Source: CAADGV01 sp040290295 (GTDB taxonomy: Bacteria; Bacteroidota; Ignavibacteria; UBA10030; UBA6906). Taken from it: a stretch of 64,000 nucleotides of DNA. The stretch covers positions 1 to 64,000 of the forward strand of contig PSMW01000016.1 of the NCBI GenBank assembly GCA_040290295.1. The letters run 5' to 3'. Of this stretch, positions 42,577 to 51,691 are shown piece after piece (the first letter of the stretch is position 1; each line of letters starts with the position of its first letter). The position numbers and the translations under genes were made by a program. The notes under the pieces were generated by a model. The model searched no databases, was not told where the DNA came from, and saw nothing but the letters and a program-made list of their open reading frames with translations.

Positions 42577-45267
42577 TCAGTAAATCCCGCGCACACTCTC
42601 CTGCTTCGTCACCTTCACGTCTTGCAGTTGTGGAGCTTTGAGACGGATTTCCAAACGGTAGTTACGGTTTGGCCCCGTCGGCACCCAACTGAAGTTCATC
42701 TCCCAGCAATGCAAATCTCTGTACACGTTCACCTGCGGAGCGGCAACTTGTTTGGTGATGAGATCGTAGTTCGTGCTTGCCGACATCTTCCAGAACTCCG
42801 TCAGATTGAAGCTGAGCGATGCCGCGATGTTGGCGAGGCGAAATTTTACCCGCGGATCTTCTTGTGACTGCGAGAAGTTGTACGACAGATCCAATCGCCA
42901 CGGGATGCTGAAATCGGGAAGCGGATCGTCGTAAAGTTGCCGCGTGCCCGTCGCGCGACGCAGCGAGTCCTCCGCGGATTGTATCGGACCCGCTGTTGTT
43001 TTCTTCTTCTCACCGCTCAACGATGTCGAAAAGCTGATACTGAAGCTCGTCAGTTGAGCAAGCTGACCGGTTTCGTTGATCAAGAATTTGTTGACGCGCC
43101 TACCGGTTTGTGGCCTCAACCGGTCAGGCTCGAATTTGTAGAGATTGAAGCTCATCCCTCCACTGATGTTCAGCAATGTGCCGATGCTCGTCCGATAGCC
43201 GACAGCAATCGGATCGAACTTCAAACTGTCGCGTGCGAAATTGTAGCCTGTTGCGACATCGACATTCAGGATTTGAAATTTGTTCTCTTGGGTTGCGGAA
43301 TCCGACCCTGCCGTTTTCATTTCGATGACGTTACCGATACGCAGGCTGATTGCTTGACGCTCCTCCGCAGGAGCGCCACCGAAGACTTCCTTCTCATAGA
43401 AGCCGTACTTTTGCTGACGCCCAAATTCATCCGTATAGGTGCCGAAGTATCCATAGCTCGGCTTGGAGAAATCCGGTTGGTAGGTGTACGACACGCTCGG
43501 CGTTACTTGATGGCGAATGCCCTTGATCCCGAAAATGTTCGGCTGTAGCACACCATAGAACTTGGTGCCGACAGAAATGCCGAGATCGAAATAGCGCACT
43601 GCCTTGAAGCCTTTCACCTCTTCGTCATGGATCTGATATGTCGTGTCGTTTCGCAGATCGGACGGTCCGTCTGTCCCGCCTTCAGGCGTGACGACTCTGC
43701 GGATCGAGAGTAGCCTCACTGATCGGCGAATGCCTTTGTCGTACCACTTTTCAGTATAGTTGAAGAACGGCGTGACCGTAACGTAGCCGAGCTTTGGCGC
43801 AGCATTGACCGTGATCGCATGTTGAACACCGCGGCGATGCTCGACTCGCACGAAGCCCGTATCGTCTGCCGCATAGCGATTTCTCAGATTCAACAATTGA
43901 CCATTGTAGGTGTAGCCGATCAACTCGTACCATGCAGAGGACGCGCCCGCGTCGGATGAACGTTTCCCAAAGCGAAACGGAAAGCTTTGCGCCCGACTGA
44001 AGGTGATGCTCGGAAGCCCATCGCTGATTTCCAATTCGCCGGGCCGGGGTCTCAAGCTCTGTTTACGATTGACGTTTATGGTGATACTGTTCGGTGTCCC
44101 CTCCCACGACTTCGAGAGCGTTGCGTTCGAATAAATTTCTTGCCGCAGCAAATCGTTCAACTGATAACTCACATTTTGGTAGTACGACGACCCGCTCGTG
44201 AACGTAAAATCAACCACCAAGCGCGTTGTCGGATCGAACTCCTGATTGTGCGTAAGGTGAATGTTGAACAAGCGCTGATTCGAGTATGCAGGATCGCCAC
44301 GCTCGCCGGCAATCGTTTTCGCCAACGATGCACTGATCGTGCCCGTGAAATTATAGCGCAGCGCGTAGCGATAGTCGCCGTACAACACCCAACTTCCCTT
44401 CGTGTATCCGTCGGCTCGCACACTCAAGTCCATATAATCGTTCATCGCCCAGTAATAGCCGAAGTGCAGCAAGTAGCGCCCGCGCGCACTCTGACCATAC
44501 GCCGGAGAAATGAATCCCGACCGTCTCCCGCGTTGTGCAGGAAACACGCCGAAGGGTAGAGCAAACACCGGCACATCCGCCACATACAAATATATCGGCC
44601 GCCCGACGATTTGGTCCTTCAGCACGATCTTCATCTCCGGGCTTGCAAAATAGTAATGGGGATGAGGCTCATCGCACGTGGTATATGTTCCATCCGCCAC
44701 GAAGAGAACGTCGGTGGAAACTTTCTTGATTACCTCCCCGCGATAGTAGCCCTGCTCGATCTCGGTTTTGCCGACATCGATCTTTCCCTTCTTCGTTTTG
44801 AAATTGTAGGAGATGCGCTTGCCTCGATACGTTTCACCCCCATCGATCAAATCGGGAGCGCCGCGCAAACCGGTTCCGGAGGTGTCAGCAGAATCGGGCA
44901 CTCCTTCCGCATTCAAGATGGAAGTATTCCAGTTGATCGCAATCTGCTCTGCCTTCAATCCTAACTCACGGTATTTGATCTCCGCCTTTGCATACATGTA
45001 CATCGTTTTGGAAGTGAGAGAGTAGATGATGGACTCGGAAGCGCTGTAGGCGACAATCGAATCGATACCCGAAGGAGAGCGAAGCGGCTTTGTCGCATCC
45101 GCTTTGGTTGTGTCGCCGGCAAGAGCTGGGCGTGGCAGAAGCGTGTCGGGCTTTATGGGAATCGGACGAGGGAAGTCGGACGCCTGAGCAGCCGCGCGGT
45201 CGATGCAACGAACGGCACTCACAGCAACGAGAAGTAAAAGAATGTATGTTCTGGTCCTTCTTCTCAC
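42577..45267 (-). CDS. lptD: LPS assembly outer-membrane protein LptD-like
   Basis: A protein of about 896 residues: signal peptide, an OstA-like beta-jellyroll N-domain (about 60-250; TSKTMYMYAKAEIKYRELGLKAEQI), then a large C-terminal barrel. The VADVPVFALPFGVFP segment is typical of LptD, the outer-membrane translocon that places LPS at the cell surface. The first start is uncertain: GTG at 45267 is used, with TTG at 45273 the alternative. It convergently follows the motor-like operon with a 50-bp gap that shows no T-run hairpin. Confidence 0.9.
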   Translation of the reverse strand: MRRRTRTYILLLLVAVSAVRCIDRAAAQASDFPRPIPIKPDTLLPRPALAGDTTKADATKPLRSPSGIDSIVAYSASESIIYSLTSKTMYMYAKAEIKYRELGLKAEQIAINWNTSILNAEGVPDSADTSGTGLRGAPDLIDGGETYRGKRISYNFKTKKGKIDVGKTEIEQGYYRGEVIKKVSTDVLFVADGTYTTCDEPHPHYYFASPEMKIVLKDQIVGRPIYLYVADVPVFALPFGVFPAQRGRRSGFISPAYGQSARGRYLLHFGYYWAMNDYMDLSVRADGYTKGSWVLYGDYRYALRYNFTGTISASLAKTIAGERGDPAYSNQRLFNIHLTHNQEFDPTTRLVVDFTFTSGSSYYQNVSYQLNDLLRQEIYSNATLSKSWEGTPNSITINVNRKQSLRPRPGELEISDGLPSITFSRAQSFPFRFGKRSSDAGASSAWYELIGYTYNGQLLNLRNRYAADDTGFVRVEHRRGVQHAITVNAAPKLGYVTVTPFFNYTEKWYDKGIRRSVRLLSIRRVVTPEGGTDGPSDLRNDTTYQIHDEEVKGFKAVRYFDLGISVGTKFYGVLQPNIFGIKGIRHQVTPSVSYTYQPDFSKPSYGYFGTYTDEFGRQQKYGFYEKEVFGGAPAEERQAISLRIGNVIEMKTAGSDSATQENKFQILNVDVATGYNFARDSLKFDPIAVGYRTSIGTLLNISGGMSFNLYKFEPDRLRPQTGRRVNKFLINETGQLAQLTSFSISFSTSLSGEKKKTTAGPIQSAEDSLRRATGTRQLYDDPLPDFSIPWRLDLSYNFSQSQEDPRVKFRLANIAASLSFNLTEFWKMSASTNYDLITKQVAAPQVNVYRDLHCWEMNFSWVPTGPNRNYRLEIRLKAPQLQDVKVTKQESVRGIY

Positions 45268-45283
45268 GGGCAACGATCGTTCA

Positions 45284-46606
45284 TCAACGTTTTCGTGAAC
45301 GCCACCACATGAGCAAGCGATCGCGGATCTTTTTCTCGGCGCCGTGCTCGGTGGGGCGATAATACACTTTCCCTTTCAGCCCGTCGGGAAGATACTGTTG
45401 CTCCACGAACCCGCCCTCGAAGTCGTGACTGTACTTGTAGTCGGCTCCATAACCGAGGGCTTCCATCACGCGTGTGGGAGCGTTGCGAAGATGGAGCGGT
45501 ACAGGCTCATCGGGTGTGTTCTTCACATCGTCCCACGCTTCGGTGATTGCGATGTATGATGCATTGCTCTTGGGTGCGGATGCCAGGTACGTCGCAGTCT
45601 GTGCCAGCACAATGCGCGCTTCGGGCATCCCTATAGCATGAACGGCATGAAAGCACGACACGGCAAGGGTCAGCGCGTACGGATCGGCGTTACCGATATC
45701 TTCCGAAGCAAGAATGATCATGCGACGAGCAATGAAGAGGGGATCTTCGCCGCCTTCCAACATGCGTGCAAGCCAGTACACAGCCGCGTCGGGATCGCTT
45801 CCTCGCACGCTTTTGATGAATGCGGAGATAACGCTGTAGTGCTCTTCGCCCCCTTTATCGTACTTGACGAACTTCCTCTGGAACGCTTCTTCCAACTCCT
45901 TCTTCGTCACGACGCCACGCCCCTCCTTATCGGGCGAGGTCAATCCGACGGCGGTTTCGAGACCGTTCAGCATGATCCGAGCATCGCCTCCCGAAAGGAG
46001 GAAGAGATAGTCCCGGTCCTGAACCACCACACGCGCCGTGCGGAGCTGCTCGTCCTTCTGCAACGCTTGTTCGAGCACGCGGTTCAAGTCCTCGTTGCTC
46101 AGCGCCTGCAGCACATACAGCCTCGTCCGTGAGAGCAGGGGCGGAATCACTTCGAACGATGGATTCTCGGTCGTTGCGCCAATGAGCGTCATGACGCCTT
46201 CTTCCACAGCGTGCAGCAACGCATCTTGCTGGGCCTTGTTGAAGCGATGAATTTCGTCGATGAAGAGCACCGTGCGTTTGCCGAGCCGTGTCCGATTGTG
46301 TGCTGCGCGCTCGAGCACATCGCGAACATCTTTCACACCGGAGGCAACAGCGTTGAGTTGGTAAAATGCTGCATGTGTATGGTGAGCGATGATCCGAGCG
46401 AGTGTGGTTTTCCCGCTGCCCGGTGGTCCCCAAAAAATCATGGAAGGCACCGCGTCGCTTTCGATAAGCGTGCGTAACGGCTTGCCCGCTCCAAGCAGGT
46501 GTTCTTGTCCCACGAATTCATCGAGCGACTGCGGTCGAACACGTTCAGCCAATGGAGCGTGATGCGATGGTGGGAGTGGTGAAGCTGTGCTGTCGAAGAG
46601 ATCCAT
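45284..46606 (-). CDS. rarA: Replication-associated recombination protein RarA (MgsA)
   Basis: AAA+ ATPase of 440 residues acting at stalled replication forks. Walker A is WGPPGSGKTT (59-68), Walker B VLFIDEIHRFNK, and the sensor region is GATTENPSFEV. The C-terminal tetramerisation part (YKYSHDFEGGFVEQQYLPD) is characteristic of RarA/WRNIP1. Ends 10 to 16 bp upstream of lptD's start. Confidence 0.96.
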   Translation of the reverse strand: MDLFDSTASPLPPSHHAPLAERVRPQSLDEFVGQEHLLGAGKPLRTLIESDAVPSMIFWGPPGSGKTTLARIIAHHTHAAFYQLNAVASGVKDVRDVLERAAHNRTRLGKRTVLFIDEIHRFNKAQQDALLHAVEEGVMTLIGATTENPSFEVIPPLLSRTRLYVLQALSNEDLNRVLEQALQKDEQLRTARVVVQDRDYLFLLSGGDARIMLNGLETAVGLTSPDKEGRGVVTKKELEEAFQRKFVKYDKGGEEHYSVISAFIKSVRGSDPDAAVYWLARMLEGGEDPLFIARRMIILASEDIGNADPYALTLAVSCFHAVHAIGMPEARIVLAQTATYLASAPKSNASYIAITEAWDDVKNTPDEPVPLHLRNAPTRVMEALGYGADYKYSHDFEGGFVEQQYLPDGLKGKVYYRPTEHGAEKKIRDRLLMWWRSRKR

Positions 46607-46719
46607 GCCGATGACGATGCTTCCCCGCTACCTTCACACACCATCAACGTGCCGGGGCGACGCCCCCGAGCGCGTTGCACACGGCAGGAGATTCACATGC
46701 GAAAGGATCAGTCGTCTCC

Positions 46720-47061
46720 TCATCGTGGTTGCACCCTATAGACCGTTTCACCCTCGCGAATCATGCCGTATTTCTCACGTGCAACCTTCTCAATCGTTTT
46801 TGGCTCGCCCTCCAATGCTCGCACCTCGGCTTGGAGCTTACGGTTCTGCTCCACTTCTTCACGAATCAGCGCTTGCAGTTGCGCTTTCTTGTGAAGAAGT
46901 TGCAGATGCGTGAGAATGCCGTAGGTTCCGAAGAGCGCATATGACAGGAAGACGACGGACAACACCACGATCACCACAAGGCGCTTGTTCTTGCTGAGCT
47001 TCGAGATGCGCTCACGCAGGCCGAGCCGCTTCTTCTCTTTGCGATAGAAAAGGTTGTCCAT
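46720..47061 (-). CDS. ftsB: Septum formation initiator FtsB/DivIC family
   Basis: A 113-residue bitopic division protein. One TM segment (about 29-50, LVVIVVLSVVFLSYALFGTYG) is followed by a coiled coil (about 55-90) and the family's GMIREGETVYRV ending. It bridges FtsQ and FtsL in the divisome. The start is the ATG at 47061; the longer open frame is non-coding. The ATG lies 8 bp past a good -7 promoter element, so the transcript may lack a leader. Confidence 0.9.
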   Translation of the reverse strand: MDNLFYRKEKKRLGLRERISKLSKNKRLVVIVVLSVVFLSYALFGTYGILTHLQLLHKKAQLQALIREEVEQNRKLQAEVRALEGEPKTIEKVAREKYGMIREGETVYRVQPR

Positions 47062-47068
47062 GACGAGA

Positions 47069-47099
47069 CAAATGTACCAATTATTTCGAGGGCTTGCAA
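47069..47099 (-). promoter_or_regulatory. Putative promoter of ftsB, near-leaderless
   Basis: Minus-strand TTG (47097-47099), a 20-base spacer and TACATTTG (47069-47076), an exact match to the TAnnTTTG -7 consensus of Bacteroidota. It ends 8 bp before the ATG. Confidence 0.6.
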
Positions 47100-47127
47100 C
47101 CGAGTCGAGCCGGCGGCTACTAACACA

Positions 47128-47158
47128 AAAGCCGAACCCACGCGATGGATTCGGCTTT
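47128..47158 (-). terminator. Intrinsic terminator downstream of ddl/relic
   Basis: AAAGCCGAA (47128-47136) and TTCGGCTTT (47150-47158) pair over 9 bp; on the minus strand the stem is followed by TGTGTTAG after the TTTT of its own edge. It ends the transcript coming from ddl before the ftsB promoter. Confidence 0.7.
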
Positions 47159-47180
47159 GCTTGAGGCGAAAACGAAACGC

Positions 47181-47533
47181 TTACCGACGGGTTGCTTTCG
47201 GTGGCAACGCAGTTGGCCGGAAGCTGGTATCGGTCGGACTGGAGACTCCGTCGCGAATCGTGTTGATGAACGAGATCGATTGATTCGCGCCGTTGATGTC
47301 GTACACGTACCACTGATTGCCCGCTACGCCGGTACGAATGCGGTCCTCACGAATCAATCCCGCGGAGGTGTACACACGCACAACCGCCTGCGAGGAATCG
47401 GACATGTTGTGACTCCCCGTTGTGTTGCGGTTCGAGTAGTCATGAATCTTGTAGCGCAAGGTTCCGGGGAAGAACCGATAGATGGTGATGGTTTCCGGAC
47501 CGTACGAGGTCACCTCATCAACATCGAGATAGG
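47181..47533 (-). pseudogene. Relic: C-terminal domain of a surface protein
   Basis: An open frame that begins directly after a stop within the ddl stop region. Read from there, it gives IAYLDVDEVTSYGPETITIY and later GNQWYVYDING, an arrangement I recognise as a C-terminal domain of larger secreted proteins (LDVDDVTxYGPE, GxxWxVxxxDG). No ATG precedes the conserved part and there is no signal peptide; a GTG at 47513 would cut the motif. I read it as the tail of a lost gene, not a working one. A small real protein starting at the GTG is possible but less likely. Confidence 0.5.
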
Positions 47534-48655
47534 CTATCGTATCTTATACCATTCTCGTGCTGGCTCAAAGGAAGTTCGCAGCTTGCTCTTTTCTTCATGT
47601 CGTTCGAGCGCAAGTGAGATGAGCCTGTCGAGCAGTTCCGAGTAGGAAATTCCTGAAGCCTCCCACAGCTTCGGGTACATGCTGATGGAAGTGAACCCGG
47701 GGATCGTGTTGATTTCGTTGAGATAAATGCGATACGTTTTCTTTACCACAAAAAAATCTACACGCGCCATCCCCGCTGCATCGAGCGTCGTGAATGCCTT
47801 CACCGCGAGCCGCTGAAGCTTTTTCACGATCGATGATGGAAGCTTGGCGGGGATGATCGCCGTGGACTTCCCATCCACGTACTTCGCATCGTAGTCATAG
47901 AATTCGTTGGAGGGAATGATCTGGCCCGGAACGGAAGCGATCGGGCGATCGTTGCCCAGAACACTTACTTCGATCTCCCGAATATTCTTGATCCCCTGTT
48001 CCACCAACACTTTGCGGTCGAACTCGGCGGCGTGCATCAAACCTTCAACCAATTCCTTCCGATTGTGCGCTTTGGTGATGCCGACACTCGAGCCGGTGTT
48101 CGCAGGCTTCACGAACACTGGATAACGCAGAGCCTTCTCGACTGCAGAAACCACCGACGACTTGGCTGTGCGGCACTGCTTCGAGAGAAACCATACGTAT
48201 GGTACAACAGGCAGGCCCGCCTGGCGATGAAGTTGTTTTTGGACGACCTTATCCATCCCGACTGCAGATGCGAGAACGCCGGCACCTACGTAGGGAATGT
48301 TTGCAAGCTCGAGCAGTCCTTGAAGCGTGCCGTCTTCTCCGTACGTGCCGTGCACAACGGGGAAAATCACATCCAATTTCGATTCGAGTTGCAGCGCAGA
48401 ATTCAAGGACACGAGCGCATGGCGGTTCGGTTCGGGAATGAGGAAGCGTTCCGGTGCACTCTCCAACTCGGTCCCCGATCCCAGGCGTTCGAGCGCGTCG
48501 TCGGAACTGATCCACCGCCCGTCCTTCGCAATACCGATAGGAACGATCTCGTACTTTTCCTTGTCCAATGCTTGCATGACGGATGCAGCAGACACAAGCG
48601 ACACTTCGTGTTCACCTGACCTTCCGCCGAATATGATGCCGACCCGGAGTTTCAT
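47534..48655 (-). CDS. ddl: D-alanine--D-alanine ligase
   Basis: ATP-grasp ligase of 373 residues making the D-Ala-D-Ala dipeptide of peptidoglycan. GGRSGEHEVSLVSA opens the N-domain, PVVHGTYGEDGTLQGLLE and FVKPANTGSSVGITK form the ATP-grasp centre, and NEINTIPGFTSISMYPKLWE carries the serine-loop and metal residues. The last ten residues (EPAREWYKIR) are not family-typical and may result from the rearrangement that left the adjacent relic. Confidence 0.96.
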   Translation of the reverse strand: MKLRVGIIFGGRSGEHEVSLVSAASVMQALDKEKYEIVPIGIAKDGRWISSDDALERLGSGTELESAPERFLIPEPNRHALVSLNSALQLESKLDVIFPVVHGTYGEDGTLQGLLELANIPYVGAGVLASAVGMDKVVQKQLHRQAGLPVVPYVWFLSKQCRTAKSSVVSAVEKALRYPVFVKPANTGSSVGITKAHNRKELVEGLMHAAEFDRKVLVEQGIKNIREIEVSVLGNDRPIASVPGQIIPSNEFYDYDAKYVDGKSTAIIPAKLPSSIVKKLQRLAVKAFTTLDAAGMARVDFFVVKKTYRIYLNEINTIPGFTSISMYPKLWEASGISYSELLDRLISLALERHEEKSKLRTSFEPAREWYKIR

Positions 48656-48703
48656 TGGGGTGATCGAAGAAGTCTATTCAACGATGGAGGGGTGAGAGAA
48701 CAT

Positions 48704-49459
48704 TCAAGGAATGCCAAGCTCTTGTAATCGGCGTTCGATGTAGCAGCGCAGATCGTGTTCGGGAAGGTCGTCGGCGGGCGAGTCGGAAATTTCGCAAGCA
48801 ATCTTGGTCGAAAAATCCTTGCCGTAGCTCTGCACACTTACCGCACGCAGTTTCGCGAGTTGTTCTTCCGTCAAACTGCGTGCACCTCCCAGCATCGTCG
48901 CAACGAAGGTAATGTGCGCTGCATGTTCGACCTTCTCCATCTTGTAGTACGCATCGAAGATGCTCGAGCCGCACGTTACGGCGCCATGATTCGCCAAGAG
49001 TATTGCATCGCTGTTCTTGATAAACGGCGCCAAGGAAGCAGCGACTTCCGGTGTGGAAGGCGTCGCGTACTCCGCAAGCGGAATAGCACCCAGCTCAACG
49101 ATCACTTCGGGAAATGTGCACTGGTCGAGTGCGATGCGGGCTGTCGCGAAACCTGTTGCATACGTCGGGTGTGCATGCACAACCGCGCGCACGTCCCTCC
49201 GTTCTTTGTAGATGAAGTGGTGCATGCCCAGCTCGGTCGAAGGCTTGCCGCTTCCCGCCACCTGCTCACCACCCAGCGTTACTTCCACCAAGTCCGGCTC
49301 CTGGACGTCGCCTTTATTGATGCCCGACCGTGTCGCCAGAATGTTCCCATTCTCCAACCGTATGCTAACGTTGCCGTCGGTTGCCGTGACCATGCCGCGC
49401 GCATACAGCCGATGGCATACCTCAATCATATCCCGAATGATCTGCGTGCGTGTGTCCAT
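48704..49459 (-). CDS. Class II aldolase/adducin family protein
   Basis: A 251-residue zinc aldolase-fold protein, like L-fuculose-phosphate aldolase. Metal histidines are visible in VVHAHPTYATG and in LANHGAV, with the catalytic ATDGNVSIR opening near residue 27. Start taken at the ATG 49459; an upstream TTG would add 14 residues. Its sugar substrate is unknown. No neighbouring sugar kinase or isomerase identifies a pathway. Confidence 0.88.
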   Translation of the reverse strand: MDTRTQIIRDMIEVCHRLYARGMVTATDGNVSIRLENGNILATRSGINKGDVQEPDLVEVTLGGEQVAGSGKPSTELGMHHFIYKERRDVRAVVHAHPTYATGFATARIALDQCTFPEVIVELGAIPLAEYATPSTPEVAASLAPFIKNSDAILLANHGAVTCGSSIFDAYYKMEKVEHAAHITFVATMLGGARSLTEEQLAKLRAVSVQSYGKDFSTKIACEISDSPADDLPEHDLRCYIERRLQELGIP

Positions 49460-49516
49460 ACGTGCTGGAGGTATGATACCGAAATGGGAAAACAGGGTCA
49501 ACGAACGACGGGATTA

Positions 49517-50026
49517 TCACCTTAGAAGTGGAACAACAATCTTTTCGAGATCATCGAAACCCATCTCCTCCGATCTCATGGCGATCAGCTTGCCGTTGCG
49601 ATCGTACACGAACGTTGTCGGAACGGCGCCGCTCCACGACGGATGGACGGCGTTGATGAACCCTTCGTCATTTCTGGATTTTTTGAGATAGGACGGTTTC
49701 TCGACGCCCATCGTCGCAAGGACGCTGCGAACCCGACGGGTCGTTTTTGCGTCATCGTCATCCACCGAAATGAACATGACATCGAGTCCTTGCGCTTCGT
49801 AGTGCTTTTGCAATTTCACGAGGTGGGGAAATTCTTCGAGGCACGGCTTGCACCACGTCGCCCAGAAGTTGAGCACCAAGACCTTCCCCTTCGCTGCAGC
49901 GCGAATCTGAGCGAAGCTATGTTCATCGACAGGAAGCAGAACGGGAGAGCCTTGCCCTCCCGTTGCTTGTGCACATGCGTGAACCGCGAGCGCTACCACC
50001 AACAAGAATGCCGACAAGCGACGCAT
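49517..50026 (-). CDS. TlpA-family thioredoxin-like protein
   Basis: A 169-residue exported thioredoxin-fold protein. A signal peptide (about 1-20) precedes the active site WATWCKPC with C59 and C62. The family reduces disulfides outside the cytoplasm, for example during cytochrome c maturation. Its ATG overlaps the stop of another redoxin gene (TGATG), so the pair is coupled. Confidence 0.9.
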   Translation of the reverse strand: MRRLSAFLLVVALAVHACAQATGGQGSPVLLPVDEHSFAQIRAAAKGKVLVLNFWATWCKPCLEEFPHLVKLQKHYEAQGLDVMFISVDDDDAKTTRRVRSVLATMGVEKPSYLKKSRNDEGFINAVHPSWSGAVPTTFVYDRNGKLIAMRSEEMGFDDLEKIVVPLLR

Positions 50027-50634
50027 CAACTCTCCTTCTTTACGCGCTTGATCGTGCAGCCAAAGGCTTTCGTTTTAGTCCGAGAGACAGGCTTTCCCGC
50101 CAACAGCGCGTCCAACGTTACGCGCAGATCGTGCGACGTGATCTTTGCAGGATTACGTGCGTCGTCGATCCGTCCGTGATAGAGCACGACGGCCTGCTGA
50201 TCGAGCACGAACACTTCGGGCGTCACCTGCGCGCCGTAGGCATCCGCCACGATGTTGTTCCAATCTTTCAAGATCGGAAACGCGAATCCATTCTTCGCCG
50301 CATGCTCTTTGATCTCTTCCACACCTTCTTGTTTGTTGGAATTGATACCAACGAAGGCGATGTTCTTCGGCGCGTAGTCCTTGTGCAGCGCCGCCATGCG
50401 CTCGTTATAGTCGTTGGAGATCGGACACTGCGTTGCGATGAACATCAGCACCGTATAGTTGTGGGAGGAGAGGAAGTCGCTCAACGAGTGTTCCTTCCCG
50501 TCCGGGTCCTTCAAGGTGAACGGTGGCGCCTGCTTGCCGATCTCGACGGCGCCAGCGACACTTGAATCCGATGGCAGGATGAGCAGAAACGCTCCCGCAA
50601 GCACGAGAGCACCAACCAAGAGATACTTTTTCAT
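50026..50634 (-). CDS. AhpC/TSA-type thioredoxin-fold protein (single cysteine)
   Basis: A 202-residue exported redoxin. The N-terminus (about 1-28) is a signal peptide or anchor. A thioredoxin fold follows, with QCPISNDY at 69-76 (C70) in place of CxxC, as in a group of thiol peroxidase-like proteins. The start is the ATG at 50634, with GGAGG seven bases upstream, overlapping the asd stop. It may act with the TlpA protein encoded next. Confidence 0.88.
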   Translation of the reverse strand: MKKYLLVGALVLAGAFLLILPSDSSVAGAVEIGKQAPPFTLKDPDGKEHSLSDFLSSHNYTVLMFIATQCPISNDYNERMAALHKDYAPKNIAFVGINSNKQEGVEEIKEHAAKNGFAFPILKDWNNIVADAYGAQVTPEVFVLDQQAVVLYHGRIDDARNPAKITSHDLRVTLDALLAGKPVSRTKTKAFGCTIKRVKKES

Positions 50635-51668
50635 TGTTCCTCCAACGTGAGTGATGATGAAATGATTTTGTGTGTGGAACCTTTGAGCCATTCTTCCGCA
50701 ATCTGGACGGCGTTCGTTGCTGCTCCTTTGCGGAGATTGTCGGACACAATCCATAACGCCAGCCCATGGTCGATAGTTTCATCTCGCCGAATTCTTCCAA
50801 CGAAGACCTCATCCTTGTCCCATGCGTGGATCGGCATCGGATAGTGTGCGTGCTCAGGTTCATCCACCACCACAACGCCCGGCGCAGATGTTAATGCCGC
50901 TCGTACCTCATCCATCTCGAAGGGCTTCTCGCATTGCACCGCGACTGCTTCGCTATGACCACCGTAGACGGGCACACGCACACACGTTGCATGCACTTTG
51001 ATCGATTCATCTCCCATGATCTTCTTCGTCTCGTGCATCATCTTGTGCTCTTCTTTGGTGTAGCCATCGGGCAAAAAGATATCGACGTGGGGCAACACGT
51101 TCATCGCGATCGGGTGAGGGAATATCGGTTCAGCAACATGTTCATCCCTCAACTCACGCTGCAACTGATCCAGTCCTCGTTGTCCGGCTCCGGTCACCGA
51201 CTGATACGTGGAAGCGACAATGCGCCTGATGCTCCATCGGTCGTGTATCGGTTTGAGCGCAACGACCATTTGGATGGTGGAGCAATTGGGATTGGCAATG
51301 ATACCTTTATGATGAAAAATCATATGGCGGTTCACTTCGGGCACCACCAGCGGCACGCTGTGGTCCATACGGAACGCGCTGCTGTTGTCGATCACCAGCG
51401 TTCCCGCCTTGACGGCGCGCGGTGCGAATTCGCGACTGACATTTGCTCCCGCGGAGAACAAAGCGATATCGATGCCTGCAAACGAACGCTCCGTGAGACG
51501 TTCCACCTTCACAACGGTACCGTTGAATTCCACTTCCTTCCCCACCGAGCGTTCGGACGCCAGGAGGCGAATATTCCCGACCGGGAACTTGCGTTCCGTC
51601 AAGACTTGGATCATCTTTCTTCCCACCAAACCCGTCGCACCGACGACGGCGACATTGTACACGCGCAT
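50631..51668 (-). CDS. asd: Aspartate-semialdehyde dehydrogenase
   Basis: A 345-residue NADPH enzyme making aspartate semialdehyde for lysine, threonine and methionine. The nucleotide loop is GATGLVGRKM (10-19), the catalytic cysteine is C129 in NPNCSTIQM, and the catalytic histidine region is GGHSEAVAVQ. The upstream neighbour on the same strand is lysA, 23 bp away, giving a lysine/diaminopimelate link. Confidence 0.97.
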   Translation of the reverse strand: MRVYNVAVVGATGLVGRKMIQVLTERKFPVGNIRLLASERSVGKEVEFNGTVVKVERLTERSFAGIDIALFSAGANVSREFAPRAVKAGTLVIDNSSAFRMDHSVPLVVPEVNRHMIFHHKGIIANPNCSTIQMVVALKPIHDRWSIRRIVASTYQSVTGAGQRGLDQLQRELRDEHVAEPIFPHPIAMNVLPHVDIFLPDGYTKEEHKMMHETKKIMGDESIKVHATCVRVPVYGGHSEAVAVQCEKPFEMDEVRAALTSAPGVVVVDEPEHAHYPMPIHAWDKDEVFVGRIRRDETIDHGLALWIVSDNLRKGAATNAVQIAEEWLKGSTHKIISSSLTLEEQ

Positions 51669-51691
51669 GCAAGGTTCCTTTTCGAAAAATC

